Origin: Toxotes chatareus
Lineage: Eukaryota > Chordata > Actinopteri > Toxotidae
Reading direction: 5' to 3'
Length of the DNA stretch: 64,000 bases
Assembly: GCA_016801885.1 (NCBI GenBank)
Contig: CM028895.1
Span: 16,016,001 to 16,080,000, forward strand
Each line of letters starts with the position of its first letter. Positions within the stretch are counted from its first letter, which is position 1. Positions 12,333 to 24,289 of the stretch are shown here, one piece after another. A program made the translations under genes and the position numbers. The notes under the pieces were generated by a model. That model was not told where the DNA came from, ran no database searches, and was given only the letters and a program-made list of their open reading frames with translations.

Positions 12333-15284
12333 AAACAAACATATCACTTTGTGATTACATCAAAGTGATAAGACCTTCACTCAGTGGAGTTTGAAAATAA
12401 AAACAGAGCTGGAAATAAAACCGCAGATTTAAAAGGAGTGGTTATTTTGAGGCAACTTGGGTTTGGACGACTTCTGAACAAGCGACTGTCAATCACACTT
12501 ACGCCCAGGAGCAGTTGGCACATATCCTAATAGTGTGGAGTAAACTAGGAGAGTGTGAGCTCTGTTGTAACTGGCTCAGTATGAGAAAAGCGTCTCCCCT
12601 TAGGCGCTCTGGAAATCATTAACAGCTCAGGCTATTTGATTGCTTCACTGTCCTTCAAAACGCCATCACAGCCGACTAATTGATGCTGCGTTAATCTGGC
12701 TAAATATGGCTCAGCGTAGCACCAAGCATATGTCCACTTTTCACTGCTCATAGTAAGCCTAAGTTGAAACAATGCATTGCCCTTTCACTTTGTTATGTGC
12801 GCTCAGAGAAAATAACAGATAATCGAGCATTTATTTATTTCTCTCGAAAATGAGGTCTTTCCGTGTAATTTAGTAAATACTCTGTTAGTAATTTTACCAT
12901 TTTCCTCCGATCTGTGAAAGGAACTCATTTACTTTGAAGCCTTATCACACTGTAATAGCGTTTGTTTCCTTGAAATTATGACCACATTTAGGTCCTTGTG
13001 CTTATGGCTTTTTGATGTGAAGAGAAAGCCATTTTCTCCGTGCCTTCATGCAGTATTTAGGTGCTTTATCTATAAGCATGAGTTGCTTTCTTAAGTCAGA
13101 GATTATTGAAATTGAATGGGCAAATTTTTTACGGCTCATGTGTTTCGTTTTACGTGTCCCGACTATTAAAACCTCAAACCCAAGTATTCTCGAAAGTGGA
13201 AGTGCAACAAAGTGTAATGTGTAAGAAGTTTTTACTAAAAAAAAACATGGTACCCTCCCCTCATATAGTGGCAACATATGTAGTCATACACAATCATACA
13301 TACTGTACATTTCACCATGTTGACACAGAAATTCATATCCTCATTCCTTGCCCCGCTTCCAGTCGTATGAACAGTTGCATGACATGATGTTGATTTCTTT
13401 TCTGTTGCATTTTGTTTGGTTTTTTCTCCTGTGATGCACATATGAACATCTCTCTTCTGTATCGATTTGGACCCAGCTGCTGGGTTTCTTTAAGATTTGA
13501 CCTTTTTGTTTTTGCTTTACTTTGGGTCCGGGGCGGGTTGAGTGGGGTGATTTTATTTTCTTGTTTTGTTGTGGTTGGTTTTTTTTTTGTTTGTTTTTTT
13601 TTCTTTGGTGTCCTCCTCATCATCCGTCGTCCATCCTCCAAGCAAGGATAGAGCCGCTCCTCCCGTTTTTGCCTCATCTTGTGCCGCATGAACTTTTGGT
13701 GGTTGGAAAATTCAAAGTTCTCCTCCTCATCAAGTTTGTGTTTATTTTTTTGTGCCATATGGCTTCTAAAGAAACATCCTCCCCCCATTTTCAATACAAC
13801 ATAGGGAAATGAACGGCAACAAAATCTTTTCTTGCCATCATCCTTTTTTTGGCCTTGTGCAGGCAACCCCATTCTGTCTCAAGAAAGTTGTGTGTGAAAG
13901 AATGACTCCCTGTCTCCCCCCCTGAGCGTTAACCCCCACCCTCTCCCTCCTCCATCCCGAATCACCCACCTTCTTTCTTTTAGCCTTTCTGCATATACAT
14001 GTCTGTTTGAATGCAGATGGCATAAAAAGACTTTTATTGCCACAAAGTATATCTGTTTTTCTATTCTATCTGTTGCTCCAAGTAGAAGGCATTTGTGGCA
14101 TGCACACTGTACTGGACTGTATCGCAGCTCTATAGACTAACTAATAACCCTCTCCCCCCCACACACTCTCCTGCTTCTGCATGGATATGATTGGCATCCA
14201 TTTTGTGTGCTGCTTCTTTTCCACCCATAAGTCTCAGGCTAACCCCCAGCTGGCTTCTACTACATGTCAGTGTATGTTCGGGGCTACAGCAGTGGGTGCA
14301 GGCCCACCGCTGTTCCCCACGGCAGCTCCTCCCTCAGAGGCGTCTTGTGTTTGTGCTTGTGCCTGCTGTCTCTGTCTGTGCTCCGTCTGTGTCTGCCAAG
14401 CAGCCTGTCTTGTCTGCTGTACGTGGTCGTCTTGTGGTTGTGTTGTCTGTCTGTTTAATAAAACTGTTAAACCTTACCTTTACCTTTTATCCCATGTGAG
14501 TTCCACAAGAGAAAATAAAGAGTGTGCGGTGATTCTTGACAATCCTCTGAATAAGAACTGACCACATGCACTCGTTCTCTAGCTGGTAAAAACTACTACC
14601 TGGAAAAGACAGATGAAACATAAAAGATGCTCAGTTTAGAGAGTGGCAAATACCCAGTCAATTTATGATTTAATTTCACAGTGATTAACAGTGTCGCAGC
14701 TTGTCATTACCATGTAATCAGAGCAATTTTGTGATTAATACATAATTATCTTGTAGTAATTGATTCAAATGATTTTCATAAATAATCAACTAGTACAAAT
14801 CAGAAGGTTTGATTTGTACATACAGTACCTACAAGTTGCTAAAATGCTATCAGACGTTAACATTTGTTCAACCCGATGGAAATGATTTGTTTCAATTTAG
14901 ATTGATAACAAGTACATGTATAAACTTTTTCTAGGACTAACCAATGCTAAACATGCACAAGTTCAAAATGATAGATCTTTGTGGCAGCAGGCAGTTTCAC
15001 CTGTTATACCAGGAAAAGCACAGCTGTTATTAATAACATTAATGATGGCTTTGTTGCCAGTAAACTGTGTCAGGGAGACACTATGCACAACCCCTAGGAC
15101 CTGAAACACATAAATGGAATGGAGTCATCATTATTGTTATTACACCTGTGTTATTTCCTGCTACAGCAGCTCGATATGTCTGCCACGAGAAAGGCATATT
15201 GCAGTGACTCCCCTGAAAGCTAAGTAGTATAATATGAAAAGTATCTGTAATATGTACAAAGAAGTGCTCAAACCAAAATGACAA

Positions 15285-15800
15285 AAATACTCTTGGTCAG
15301 GACCAAAAGGACCCACAAGAACATTTTCTAACCCACATCCTCTATGTTTAAGGTTTGGTTGAGTTTAGGCAACTAAACCTACTTGGTTAAAGTTGGTATA
15401 ATTATAATTAAATTAACAGTTGATCAAGTGACAATGTTTAATTTAAAAGTTGTTCATTGTTAGAAACCTATAGAGAGTTATTATCTTGCTCTGCACTTCA
15501 CCTCCACTTTATGGAGCATTTTAGCCTCTTTCAGGTCATTGTTTTGGTTATACAACTTGCAGCTTCACTGTTTTGGTTTATTCTTACAGTTCTCATCAGT
15601 GTTGTTTCCAGATGCAGCTGTTTTCAGATAAACCCACTTTACGCTACCTGACCAGTACCAAACAACTAATAGGCAAAGTTAGCAACTAGCAGCTGAACGT
15701 AGTGGAGTATTTAGCAGCTTAACAGCCAGATGTTTTTCTCAGGAGTTGGTAGAGACGAAAACAAAACTAAAAGGAGAGAAAATTTGACTTATATTCATGG
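15285..15800. mobile_element. dispersed teleost repeat fragments (family not named)
   Basis: Two stretches resemble sequence I know as common in fish genomes: the GTTTAGGCAACTAAACC motif around 15362-15380, and the stretch around 15670-15760 that runs from AAAGTTAGCAACTAGCAG to the TTTTTCTCAGGAGTTGGT motif. Neither carries coding capacity or clear termini. The family assignment is from memory of the motifs only, so the boundaries are approximate. Confidence 0.4.
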
Positions 15801-18800
15801 GTGGCCAGAAAATATGATTCCAAATGAATTAAAATGCTGCTCTGTGTCTGCACATTTGCCATATCAACTTTATAAGATGATAATGATGTGTTTACAGCTT
15901 GTTTCGTTGCCCTCAAGTAGCCAAATAATCAGGTTCAGAGATAAGGCAAGATTGTTGTCATTAATAAAAGGGAACAAACACTGATTGTTGGTAGGCAATG
16001 GGACACAATCCCTGATGGAGGGGGCGTATGCTTTTTGCACCCATTGCAGCTTCCACGCCATTACTTTTTGCTACACTATAAACACATCAGACTACTTTCT
16101 GTATTGCTACTGAGCACAAATATACTGGTAGGTTCATTCTTCTATAGAAGGCAACCCTCCTATAAAACTGTTGCACAGTTTGTGGCTGTCAAATAGATTG
16201 TAAAATGATTGTTTATTTAATAAAAGGGCCATAAATGGTCCTGCATGCGCCATTACCCTATCAGCCTTTGATGAAGTGGAACACAGATCAAACAGATGTA
16301 ACATATTTATAGGTGTCCCCTCATCTCATTGGCCTTGGGTGGGTAAAGTGGAGAGTCAGAGGCCCAAATTAATGTTAGCCTGGAAGTATGGATGTAATAT
16401 TGTGTGATTCCTTCACTGCTGTATATGAAGAGCCACGTGTAGGGTACAGAATGAAGTATGATAGGAATGGATCACTGAGTTTCCTTGTGGCGTCAGCTAC
16501 GGCTTCCGTCAAGCCCCATCGGGCCAGCTGTCACTTCAACACAGGCCTCAGATCAGTTTAAAGGTTATTCAGCTGACACATGTCCGCTGAGTGCAGAGGT
16601 GCAGCCTAATGGCTGTACAGCAAATCGACCAGCTGACAGGGGCGAGTTGCCACGCCTGCTCAAGATGCCAATTTAATACGCCACACTGCTCCAAGCCGCA
16701 TGATGACGGATTAAGAGCTACCTGCCATGCGCTATGGCTTCAGGACACCCCGAAAGAAAGCTCTTGCTCCAGCCAGAGGTAGTTCGTGCTTCCTTATGGG
16801 ACAGACCTCTTTGATCCCTGGAGTTGTAAATGGAACATCGTTCAACTTTTAGGATGGAAATGAATGTCCATTAGTGAGAAATTAGGCTTTCCCTGGCAGG
16901 AGTGTGCACAGGCAAGATAAGATAATTTAATGGCAGGGTAAAGTGCTCGGCTTTTTAAGGTACATGTTTCCAGAATGCTCAGCCATTGCACAGCACACCA
17001 ATATAATCCCTGGCATGTCCCTTTAAGTGTATCCGCGCTGAGAATTTGTGTGTTGCTGGCTCTGGTAATCAGCTCCCTACCTGTAGTGGGTAGAGGTGAA
17101 TGAATCTGCTACAGCAGGTCTCTGGGCACAATACATGCAGCTACAATGGGATTTCAGGGGCCCAAACCACTGACTCACCCACAATTTGCAGCGTTGAAAT
17201 CGCATTGACTCAGTTCATCCATGGTTGGTGCTGGTGCACCGGCTTTCCACTTTTATGGTGTAGCGTCGTCAAATCCCTGACACATCGTCGGGATTCTTCT
17301 CCATTCGGAAGCCTCAGCAAACGCTGGATGGACACGGGGATCAGGCCAAAAGAGAGAAAAGAGGGAGTGGAGGAAAGTGAAGAGAAAGTGCTGCTCCAAG
17401 ATTTCTGCATCTGTAGCCTCCAAGCTGCTGAGGTAGTCAGTCAATCAGCCATTTAGCAGTAACTATATTTACTTTAATTCCTCTTCAAAAGGCAGCGCAG
17501 GCATGCAAATGATGAAAAGGGAAATGGCTTTAAAATTCAGTTTCTTTCATGCACTCATTTTTGTAGATCCGTTTTTTTCTTATTGAAGCAAAGGCTGGTC
17601 AGTAGACACAAAGAAACACTTATTAAACTGAAGTCCTGACTCCCTTTGGCCTAAAAAGAAAGAAAAAGTCTGTAACTAGCTGTAGGTCTAGTGGAGTAGA
17701 GAATTATTTGCTAGGGAAGCAGAGGCTTAGAATAAAATCCCCATCCATCTTGACGATGGTGGAAAACAAATGCAATCTGGTTAAGCAAACCTATTAGAAA
17801 CCGCAGTGTTTGTCTGCTTCAGAAATGCAGCAAGATGTGCAACGCTTGTGCAAGAGCTTACATAGGATTAAAGTGTTTACCAAAACATCAAGGTCCTCTG
17901 CACTGACTTTACAGGAGACCCTTCCCCTCTCATCCAAATGTTTTGTTGATATAGCACAAAGCTAACAGTTGCCGAAAGCTGTTGCCAAGGATGGAGTGAA
18001 GGGATGCAAACAAGGCCAAAACAACAAGGGTAGAGTTGGATAAATAAGGCCACAGCAAAATCACTTACTCTGTTTATTTAACAAGGCAAGGAGTTTGGCT
18101 CTGTTATTGGAATATTACCATATCCATGCAACGAGAGCATTATATGTCAAAGAGAAGATCACACACTGCACTCACACAGTAAAAAGTCAGAAGTGTTTAT
18201 CATGTCAGACATTACTGCATTCTCTGGAGCATGGTTGGATGGTCAGGAAATTCACATTTAAGACGTCAATGTTGATAATACCCAGTCAACACAGCGTGAC
18301 AGATGCCATATATCCTCAATAATGTTTAACTCATAGACCCAGTTTTGCTAAATGAATGAGGTTTGTGGAACCAGCCTGCAGAGGAGGAACCAAAACCTGA
18401 TATCTGAAGACAAATGTGCCTCTCACATCTCCTTAAACTCACCACAGGCACAAATAAACCCGCCACCCTGTGCCCTCTTGTGGAACTCTCTCCCAACACG
18501 GTGTTTACCTGTCAAACAAAGGCTGTTGGTTATGCACATAACACAAAGCATCTAAGCATTTTAAAAAAACGTAGTTCATTCATTAACAGTCTACTCACCC
18601 TTTAATTAGCAAATGCGGTGGGGGTAAATGCCACACAATGTTGGTTATATGGTGCACCCTCTCCCCCCTGTTAACTGCTGATGAATGGTTTCTTTGCCTG
18701 AGAGAATATCCTACAGCCCTTTGGTGGCAGTGACCTTTTACTGACCTTTGACCCCTTCTTAAGCCCCTTCCCCTACCTGACCCCACCCTGGCTTGCTGTA

Positions 18801-19570
18801 TTGTTACTGTATATTACTCTCCCTAAATGCAACTTACTTAAGCATGCATTAACCCCACTTCTTATAGTGGAACTAAAATCCAAAAGAAAACCATGTCTGA
18901 TTTACCTCTCTTTCTCTGACGTACATCCAGATTGCACGCCCTGTCCTGTGTTTTAAAATACTAACAAGAGAAATGTATTGAAGTAACTAATAATAAAGAG
19001 TTTATTATTAGTTAAGTGAAGGTGGTGACACTTTGCCTATAAACTGTCCCCTTCTCTTTGTCTGCCTCAGTGTGTGCTTTCTGGTTGTTCATCTTTGATA
19101 GTGTGAGAAATTTAATGCCTTACTTTCTTGCTTGCTAATCTGTTTTATTTTTGTCTTTTTGTACATATATGTTAATACACATATATGTGTATCTCTCTGT
19201 TTCTTTTCTGAAAATGTTCAAATTTTAACTATCTGCCAATTTGCTAAGAATCGCTATTGCCAATGTTCTGATGATTTCTTTTTTCCCTAATTAGACAGAA
19301 ACTTCCTCTTTTCTCTATGAATTAATTGCTGTTTAACACACAAAGGAAGGTTTTTAAGATTGGGTATCAAAACAACGCAGCTGTATTGGGATTTCAAATT
19401 CAAGTCCTCATAGAGAAAAAAGAGAAGCTACCTCCAAAGTAGACCCTCACCACTATCTGTGAAAACTGTTCCAAGCTGTTTCTATGCTGATCTCTAATAT
19501 TCTCCTGTCATTTAATAGCTATCTCTGATTGAAATTTGGATTTAATCAATGAATGAGTCGATTAATTTTG

Positions 19571-19576
19571 TGCATG
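19571..19576 (+). promoter_or_regulatory. TGCATG element (Rbfox-type) upstream of the alternative exon
   Basis: A perfect TGCATG lies 116 nt before the alternative neurexin terminal exon. Rbfox proteins bind UGCAUG, and sites upstream of an exon often go with repression. A hexamer can occur by chance in a sequence this long. Confidence 0.3.
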
Positions 19577-19691
19577 GCAAAGAAGTTGCAGCTTAGGGTT
19601 TGTAAAACTGTCAGTGTTGAGAGTGCTGTTCTCTTTTGTAGATGGGCATGTATATGCTCATTGTTTGTATATCCCCATCCCTTCCTTACAG

Positions 19692-19801
19692 CCAAAAGCT
19701 CTAATGCCGCCCGACCGCTTCGTGCCGCCTTTACATGGACATGGCAACTGATGTACACGTTCACCCCCATCTATGTCATTTCCTTCCTAGTATGTTCATA
19801 G
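19692..19801 (+). CDS. nrxn3: neurexin-3 alternative terminal exon (splice site 5), hydrophobic C-terminus
   Basis: A pyrimidine-rich tract and CAG acceptor open this exon. Joined to the G left by the acidic exon (phase 1), it reads 36 residues and then TAG. The tail begins AKSSNAARPLRAAFTWTW, with small residues at the junction, and ends in a hydrophobic stretch LMYTFTPIYVISFLVCS with no cytoplasmic part. That layout (small residues, spacer, hydrophobic end) resembles a GPI-attachment signal; the other reading is a soluble or differently anchored end. Mammalian NRXN3 is known to make non-transmembrane forms by splicing at site 5, and I recall a closely similar KSSNAAR...TWTW tail in mammalian isoforms, though I could not check this. 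An AATAAA 209 nt beyond the stop supports use as a last exon. Confidence 0.82.
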
Positions 19802-20009
19802 GTCCCACCCCGTCTCACACTCCCTGCTCCCAAACCTTCTACGTAAAGATTCTAAGATATGTACAGTCATCCATTTGTTCATTACTGATGAACATTTAAA
19901 GTCAAGCAAAAAGAAAAAAGAAAAAGTCATATAATCAGGCTGTAGATATTTATGGAGAGATCTATCAAAGCAAGAATTATAGATATACAGTTTTCTTTTT
20001 TTATACAAA

Positions 20010-20015
20010 AATAAA
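20010..20015 (+). terminator. nrxn3: candidate poly(A) signal for the alternative nrxn3 terminal exon
   Basis: AATAAA about 0.2 kb after the stop codon of the alternative exon, in a strongly A/T-rich context with a following A run. It would give a short 3' UTR and uncouple this isoform from the downstream transmembrane exon. Confidence 0.45.
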
Positions 20016-21971
20016 TAATTGTCAAAAGAACAAAAAAAAAGTGATATTCTGAACAGAATGGTGAAGATTATTTTTCATGTCATGATGTGTGGATGTATGT
20101 GTTGTTGCCTCCCTGTACCATCCTGTCTAAAAAGAGAAATATATACTAATTAATCAGAAGTTGTTAAAACAAAACTAACCTAACTTGTCCAAAGGCATTC
20201 TTACACAACTTTCTTTTGTAAATTTTTTTTTCTTCCTGCCAAAATCATGCGGGCAATTTGTTGATGTAAGTTGACAAAACTGATGGTATGCTTTCTTCCT
20301 TTGAAAACTGTTTTTTGTAGGCTTTTATGATTTTCCGAGCTGACTTTGTTTTTACCTGTTTTTTCTACTTACTTATTACTAATCCCTTTCTGGATAGCTC
20401 TATCTGTGGCTTTACTTTGTGAATGTTTTTTTTTACAATGTTTGCTCTAACTCTGAACTCTTTTTGCAATGCCTTAATTATTATTTCCGTTTCCTTCATT
20501 TCTGTTGTGTTCTTTTTCTTTATTGTTCCAAAAGGTTTGCATCTCTTTATAGTGCCCTGTTTGTGAGCCTTTGCAATGTACAAACAAGCCACTTTGGCAA
20601 GAGGATAAGCAGCTTCAGTAGACATCTGAATGTTTCAAATTCTTTGTAGTGCTCAAACAACAGGTTTAGCCACTAAAGCATGTGGCATCAGGTATTCCAA
20701 AATGGATTTATTGTAAATGGGTGGATGAAGAAATGTTTTTAGCTCCGTATGTCTGGCACTTTGATGAATACTACTGTAATAGCACTCTCCAAAATGAAGA
20801 ACACGTCACGAGACTCTCCCATAAAACAGTGCAAATCAGCAAACATTCAGGTGTCGCTGAACTGCCCGGTGACTTTGTGCCATTGTGGTAACTGTAGGGG
20901 TCAAAAGGCAAGAGGCTAGGGCAAATAAGGGAGCCTACTAATGCTGAGAGGGAACAGTTACCTTAATTTTTTCAGGACAACTTGTGAGTGGTGACTTTTT
21001 ACTGGTACTGTTTTCTTATTTAGACCAGTGTGTGACCCTCTGATAGACCTAAAGTACCAGTCAGGTTTTTAAGAGGCTCAAAGTAATGTTTTCAGACTTT
21101 GGAGCGCTTCCTATCTGTGAACATTACCTTTTCCTTATTAGTCCTCTGTCATTTTTCCGCTTTATGATGCAGAAGTTGTTAGTATTTGTTTGCTCATGTA
21201 GGTCAGCATAGTTAAAAAGTGCCTCTCTGAGCAGCTACATGAAACACCTCACAAACAGTTTCTCATTTCAGACTTAGTTAACTTGCTTTCAAGCCCACTG
21301 GCTTGCGCTTGAATTGCAAACAAATGCTAATAGCCTCTGTTTCTTTTTATCCACAGAGCACATCTTTTGGTGCTTAAAGCTTTTTAATGGACTAAAAGGG
21401 ATTTACATTTTAAGATAAATGAAACAAGCCTCTTAAAAGCCTCAGTTTATGTGGAGAAATATGCAGCATTGCCAGATAGAACTAAATACAGGGCCAAAAC
21501 CGTGTGGCATATACACAAAGGGTTTTTCACACCATTTTTATACAATCATGATCAATTATGAATATACAAGCAGCACATAGAAAGTATAATAAGTTCATAG
21601 TGCAGTATAAATGTAGCTCTGATAAAGCATACTGCTATCTGAGAAGACTTAGGTTATGTATGAGGAGTCAGTTTGTTGTGGCTCACCCTTGTGCATCCCT
21701 CAAAGCCTTTTGATGCAATGTATATTTTATTTATGGCTGTTGTTTTCTTTCAGTTTGGGTCTTGTTTGGTTCTGAGTTTCATTGTTTTTGCACTGGTACA
21801 GTATTTTCTGTTCTTTCTTTCTTTGTTTATCTTCAGTTCATTTCCTCCCTATGTTGAGCTTTGCTTTTTACGTTCTTTGGTTACCGATTCTTTTGGTGTT
21901 TGCTTCTTGCTTTGCTGACCAAAGACTTTCCGCCCTCTGACTGGTGTTTGTTCCTCTCTTTCACTTTCCAG
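20016..21971 (+). other. nrxn3: nrxn3 splice-site-5 intron, second part
   Basis: Between the alternative terminal exon and the transmembrane exon. It ends in the T-rich stretch 21720-21960 and a TTTCCAG acceptor. No further coding exon was recognised; T-rich open frames here are not supported. Confidence 0.75.
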
Positions 21972-22960
21972 GAGGGGAGCTAGTCATCCCCGTGCTAGTC
22001 GAGGACCCCATAGACATCCCTTCTGTATCCACCCGTTCTCCCTTCATCCCCCTCCCCCCAACCCTCCGCCCCGTCCTCACCATTATTGAGACCACCAAAG
22101 AATCCTTGGCCATGGCCACTGAGGCGGGGGTACCTTGCTTGTCGGACCGAGGCAGCGATGATTGTGATGATGGTGATGGTGGTGATGATGGTGATGATGA
22201 TGATGATGATGATGGCATGGTGATTTCGGGGTTTGGCTCTGGCGAAGCTTTCGACTCTAGCCTGCCCCCGACTGACGATGAAGATTTTTACACCACCTTC
22301 TCCCTGGTAACAGATAAGATCTTGACCACATCGGCCTATGAAGGTGGCTACAAAGCCCTCGCACCCAAGTGGGAGGCCAAGGACTTGAGGCCTAGCAAAG
22401 CCTCTGAGGCAGGTAGGACTACACCCACCTCGCCTCTACCCGACCTCCGGGGCACGCCACCGGCGGCAGTCCCCTCGGACACGCCACCCAAGCTGCCTGC
22501 CGGGAAAATGAACAACCGCGAGGTAAAACCCCCACAGCCGGACATAGTCCTGCTGCCCCTGCCCACGTCCTTCGATATGGACGGCACCAAGCCACGGGGC
22601 CCCTTCATCACCTCACCCATGCTGCGCACGGTGCCTGCAGCCTTGCCCACGGTGCCTGGCGTGGTGCGGCGGGTGCCCCCGGGGGCTTCAGAGGTGATCC
22701 GAGAATCCAGCAGTACCACGGGCATGGTGGTGGGCATTGTCTCAGCCGCTGCCCTCTGCATCCTCATCCTCCTCTACGCCATGTACAAGTACAGGAACAG
22801 GGACGAGGGTTCCTATCAGGTGGACGAGACGCGCAACTACATCAGCAACTCGGCGCAAACCAATGGTGCTGTGGTGAAGGATAAAACACCCAGCGGCAGC
22901 GCCAAAGGCAGCGCCAGTAGCAAGAGACCGAAAGACAAGGACAAGGAATATTATGTATAG
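21972..22960 (+). CDS. nrxn3: neurexin-3 last coding exon: stalk, transmembrane helix, cytoplasmic tail
   Basis: The exon starts after TTTCCAG, completes the split Gly codon, and runs as one open frame of 329 residues to TAG. Residues 1-12 read GGELVIPVLVED, as at the start of the mammalian NRXN3 site-5 insert. An Asp/Gly tract is at 63-82, then GFGSGEAFDSSLPPTDDEDFYTTFS-type stalk sequence, PKLPAGKMNNRE, and the RESSSTTG juxtamembrane motif. The single transmembrane helix is at about 251-272 and is followed by the KYRNRDEGSYQVDETRNYIS tail. The tail ends DKEYYV, the class II PDZ ligand that binds CASK and Mint. NRXN3 rather than NRXN1/2 is chosen from IIETTKESL, CLSDRGSD, EGGYKA-PKWE-KD and PDIVLLPLPT. 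The tail is teleost-like (SGSAKGSASSKRPKDKD). The protein is type I presynaptic membrane; the ectodomain lies upstream of the window. Confidence 0.95.
22157..22216 (+). repeat. nrxn3: coding GAT/GGT trinucleotide repeat (Asp/Gly tract)
   Basis: Twenty codons, nearly all GAT or GGT, encode a run of Asp broken by Gly and one Cys, ending in seven Asp. Mammalian NRXN3, as I recall it, has only a few Asp at this point, so the tract looks like a lineage-specific microsatellite expansion in frame. It is present only in isoforms that use the full last exon. Confidence 0.85.
22312..22314 (+). promoter_or_regulatory. nrxn3: internal alternative splice acceptor 1 in nrxn3 last exon
   Basis: CTCCCTGGTAACAG is followed by AT, which completes the split codon to Asp and reads DKILTTSAYEGGY. 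Use would skip 342 nt (114 codons) and keep the frame. It sits at the homologous point to the mammalian NRXN3 isoforms in which the acidic exon joins DKSLSTS. The acceptor tract is short, so the support is positional. Confidence 0.6.
22639..22641 (+). promoter_or_regulatory. nrxn3: internal alternative splice acceptor 2 in nrxn3 last exon
   Basis: GTGCCTGCAG is followed by CC, completing Ala, then LPTVPG. Use would skip 669 nt (223 codons) in frame, giving the short site-5-minus stalk that corresponds to the mammalian ANPTEPG junction. The polypyrimidine tract is weak, as expected for a regulated site. Confidence 0.6.
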
Positions 22961-24267
22961 AAATCAAGTCATTTCCCAACACATAAAAAATAAAACTGTT
23001 TGGAACAAAGTTATAAACATTTTGACAGTACCATATTGGCAACTGTGATTTAAAAAGGATAAAACCTCCTGAGAACTCAAGGCTACTGAGTCACTGAAAC
23101 ATTTACAAAAGAACTTTGGCTTATGGAAGCACACTTACTATTGTAAGCATAACGGAGAGACAGTGCAGTACAACTTCACCGGGACTCAACGTGAACCTTT
23201 TTAAGGAGTCCCTGCTGGAGACATTTGGCAGTGTGAATAACATCACTCTAACATCCACACGACCCCAAGTGACTGTCAAGAGGTGTGTGATCCTTGGACT
23301 TCTGATGACCTTGTCCATTGTAACCCTGTAAAATACGATCACTGTCATTTCAGCCATTCTGAGCATGCATGTGAGGTGTATGTGACGTGGTGCTGGCATC
23401 TGTGTAAGTGAGGGACCTCAAGAAACAATGATTGTCGGGAAAGTTGGAAGTCAAAACATGATTTCGCATTACAAACGGTTTCATTAAATGTAGCTTTCAT
23501 GGATGCGATATGAGGTAAAGTATATGTGTTCTTAAAACTGTCTTTTTATTTCTTTTTTTTTTTGGTTAGTTTTTTTTATTTATTCATTTAGTAATTAATT
23601 TATTTACTAAATTTAGGTCTTTTTATGAAATGATGATGTCCAGTGAGGGTTGACTAGGCAGTGCTCAGTGACCGCTCAGCAGGATGTGATACAGTAATGG
23701 ATCTCAATATTTTTCTCTCCCTCCTTCACCTCTCAGCTAAGGATTGGACTGCTATGCATGGCATCCAAATTCTAGATGGCGTTTAAGCGTGCAAAAGCGG
23801 ATCCACCTGGCAAATTGCACAACACATTGTTATTTCTCTGAATTTTAAGTCTCTGATAGCATTTTCCTTTTCATTCATTTCATTTTTTTTTTTTGGGACC
23901 AGTTTTCTTTACATTTCCTGAGATGCTGTGGCAAAATGCATTACCATAATTTGTGTCTGGCGGAGATTTAATTGTTGCAATCTTAAAAAAGAAAAAAAAT
24001 CCAGGCTAAAGACTTAATCCAGTGTGAAAAGTGTGATTTTATCTGTTGTCACAGACGACTGTGTCAAAAACAGCAAATATGTTTACATATTTTATTACAT
24101 CATAGCCATTGTGCTTTGCAGGTCAATATTGTACAGAAAATCCAAGTTTCTGTTCAGTTTTTTTTAAATCCTCCTCTTGTATAGACAGACCATTTGATTT
24201 AATTTTTCTGCTGTAGCAACATGACAAAAAAATCATTTTTATTGTTTTGCCAGGAACGCCTGGAGAT

Positions 24268-24289
24268 AAAAAAAAAAAAAAAAAAAAAA
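24268..24289. repeat. poly(A) tract, 22 nt
   Basis: A homopolymer of 22 A in the presumed nrxn3 3' UTR. No LINE/SINE body was recognised immediately before it, so it is listed as a simple repeat. Confidence 0.8.

Larger units (their letters stand above)
11479..19691 (+). other. nrxn3: nrxn3 splice-site-5 intron, first part
   Basis: Intron between the acidic exon and the alternative terminal exon. Retention would add a short tail and a stop within about 60 nt. A Lys-rich minus-strand open frame near 13333-13872 and a Leu/Cys-rich plus frame near 14181-14561 come from T-rich and GT-rich sequence and are not supported as genes. Noted separately are a hairpin at 11910-11984, a CA run at 12303-12332 and dispersed-repeat pieces near 15.3-15.8 kb. 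Confidence 0.8.

Noticed and set aside
13333..13872. 179-codon Lys-rich minus-strand open frame
   Set aside because: It comes from T-rich intron sequence; it is low complexity with no domain, and it lies antisense within nrxn3.
14181..14561. Cys/Leu-rich plus-strand open frame followed by AATAAA, considered as another nrxn3 terminal exon
   Set aside because: No convincing acceptor with a phase that continues the neurexin frame was found, and the composition follows GT-rich simple sequence.
22348..22767. 139-codon minus-strand open frame opposite the neurexin last exon
   Set aside because: It is a shadow of the GC-rich neurexin coding sequence.
22989..22994. AATAAA right after the nrxn3 stop as the main poly(A) site
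   Set aside because: It is only 28 nt after the stop codon and has no strong downstream GT-rich element; a longer 3' UTR is more likely.
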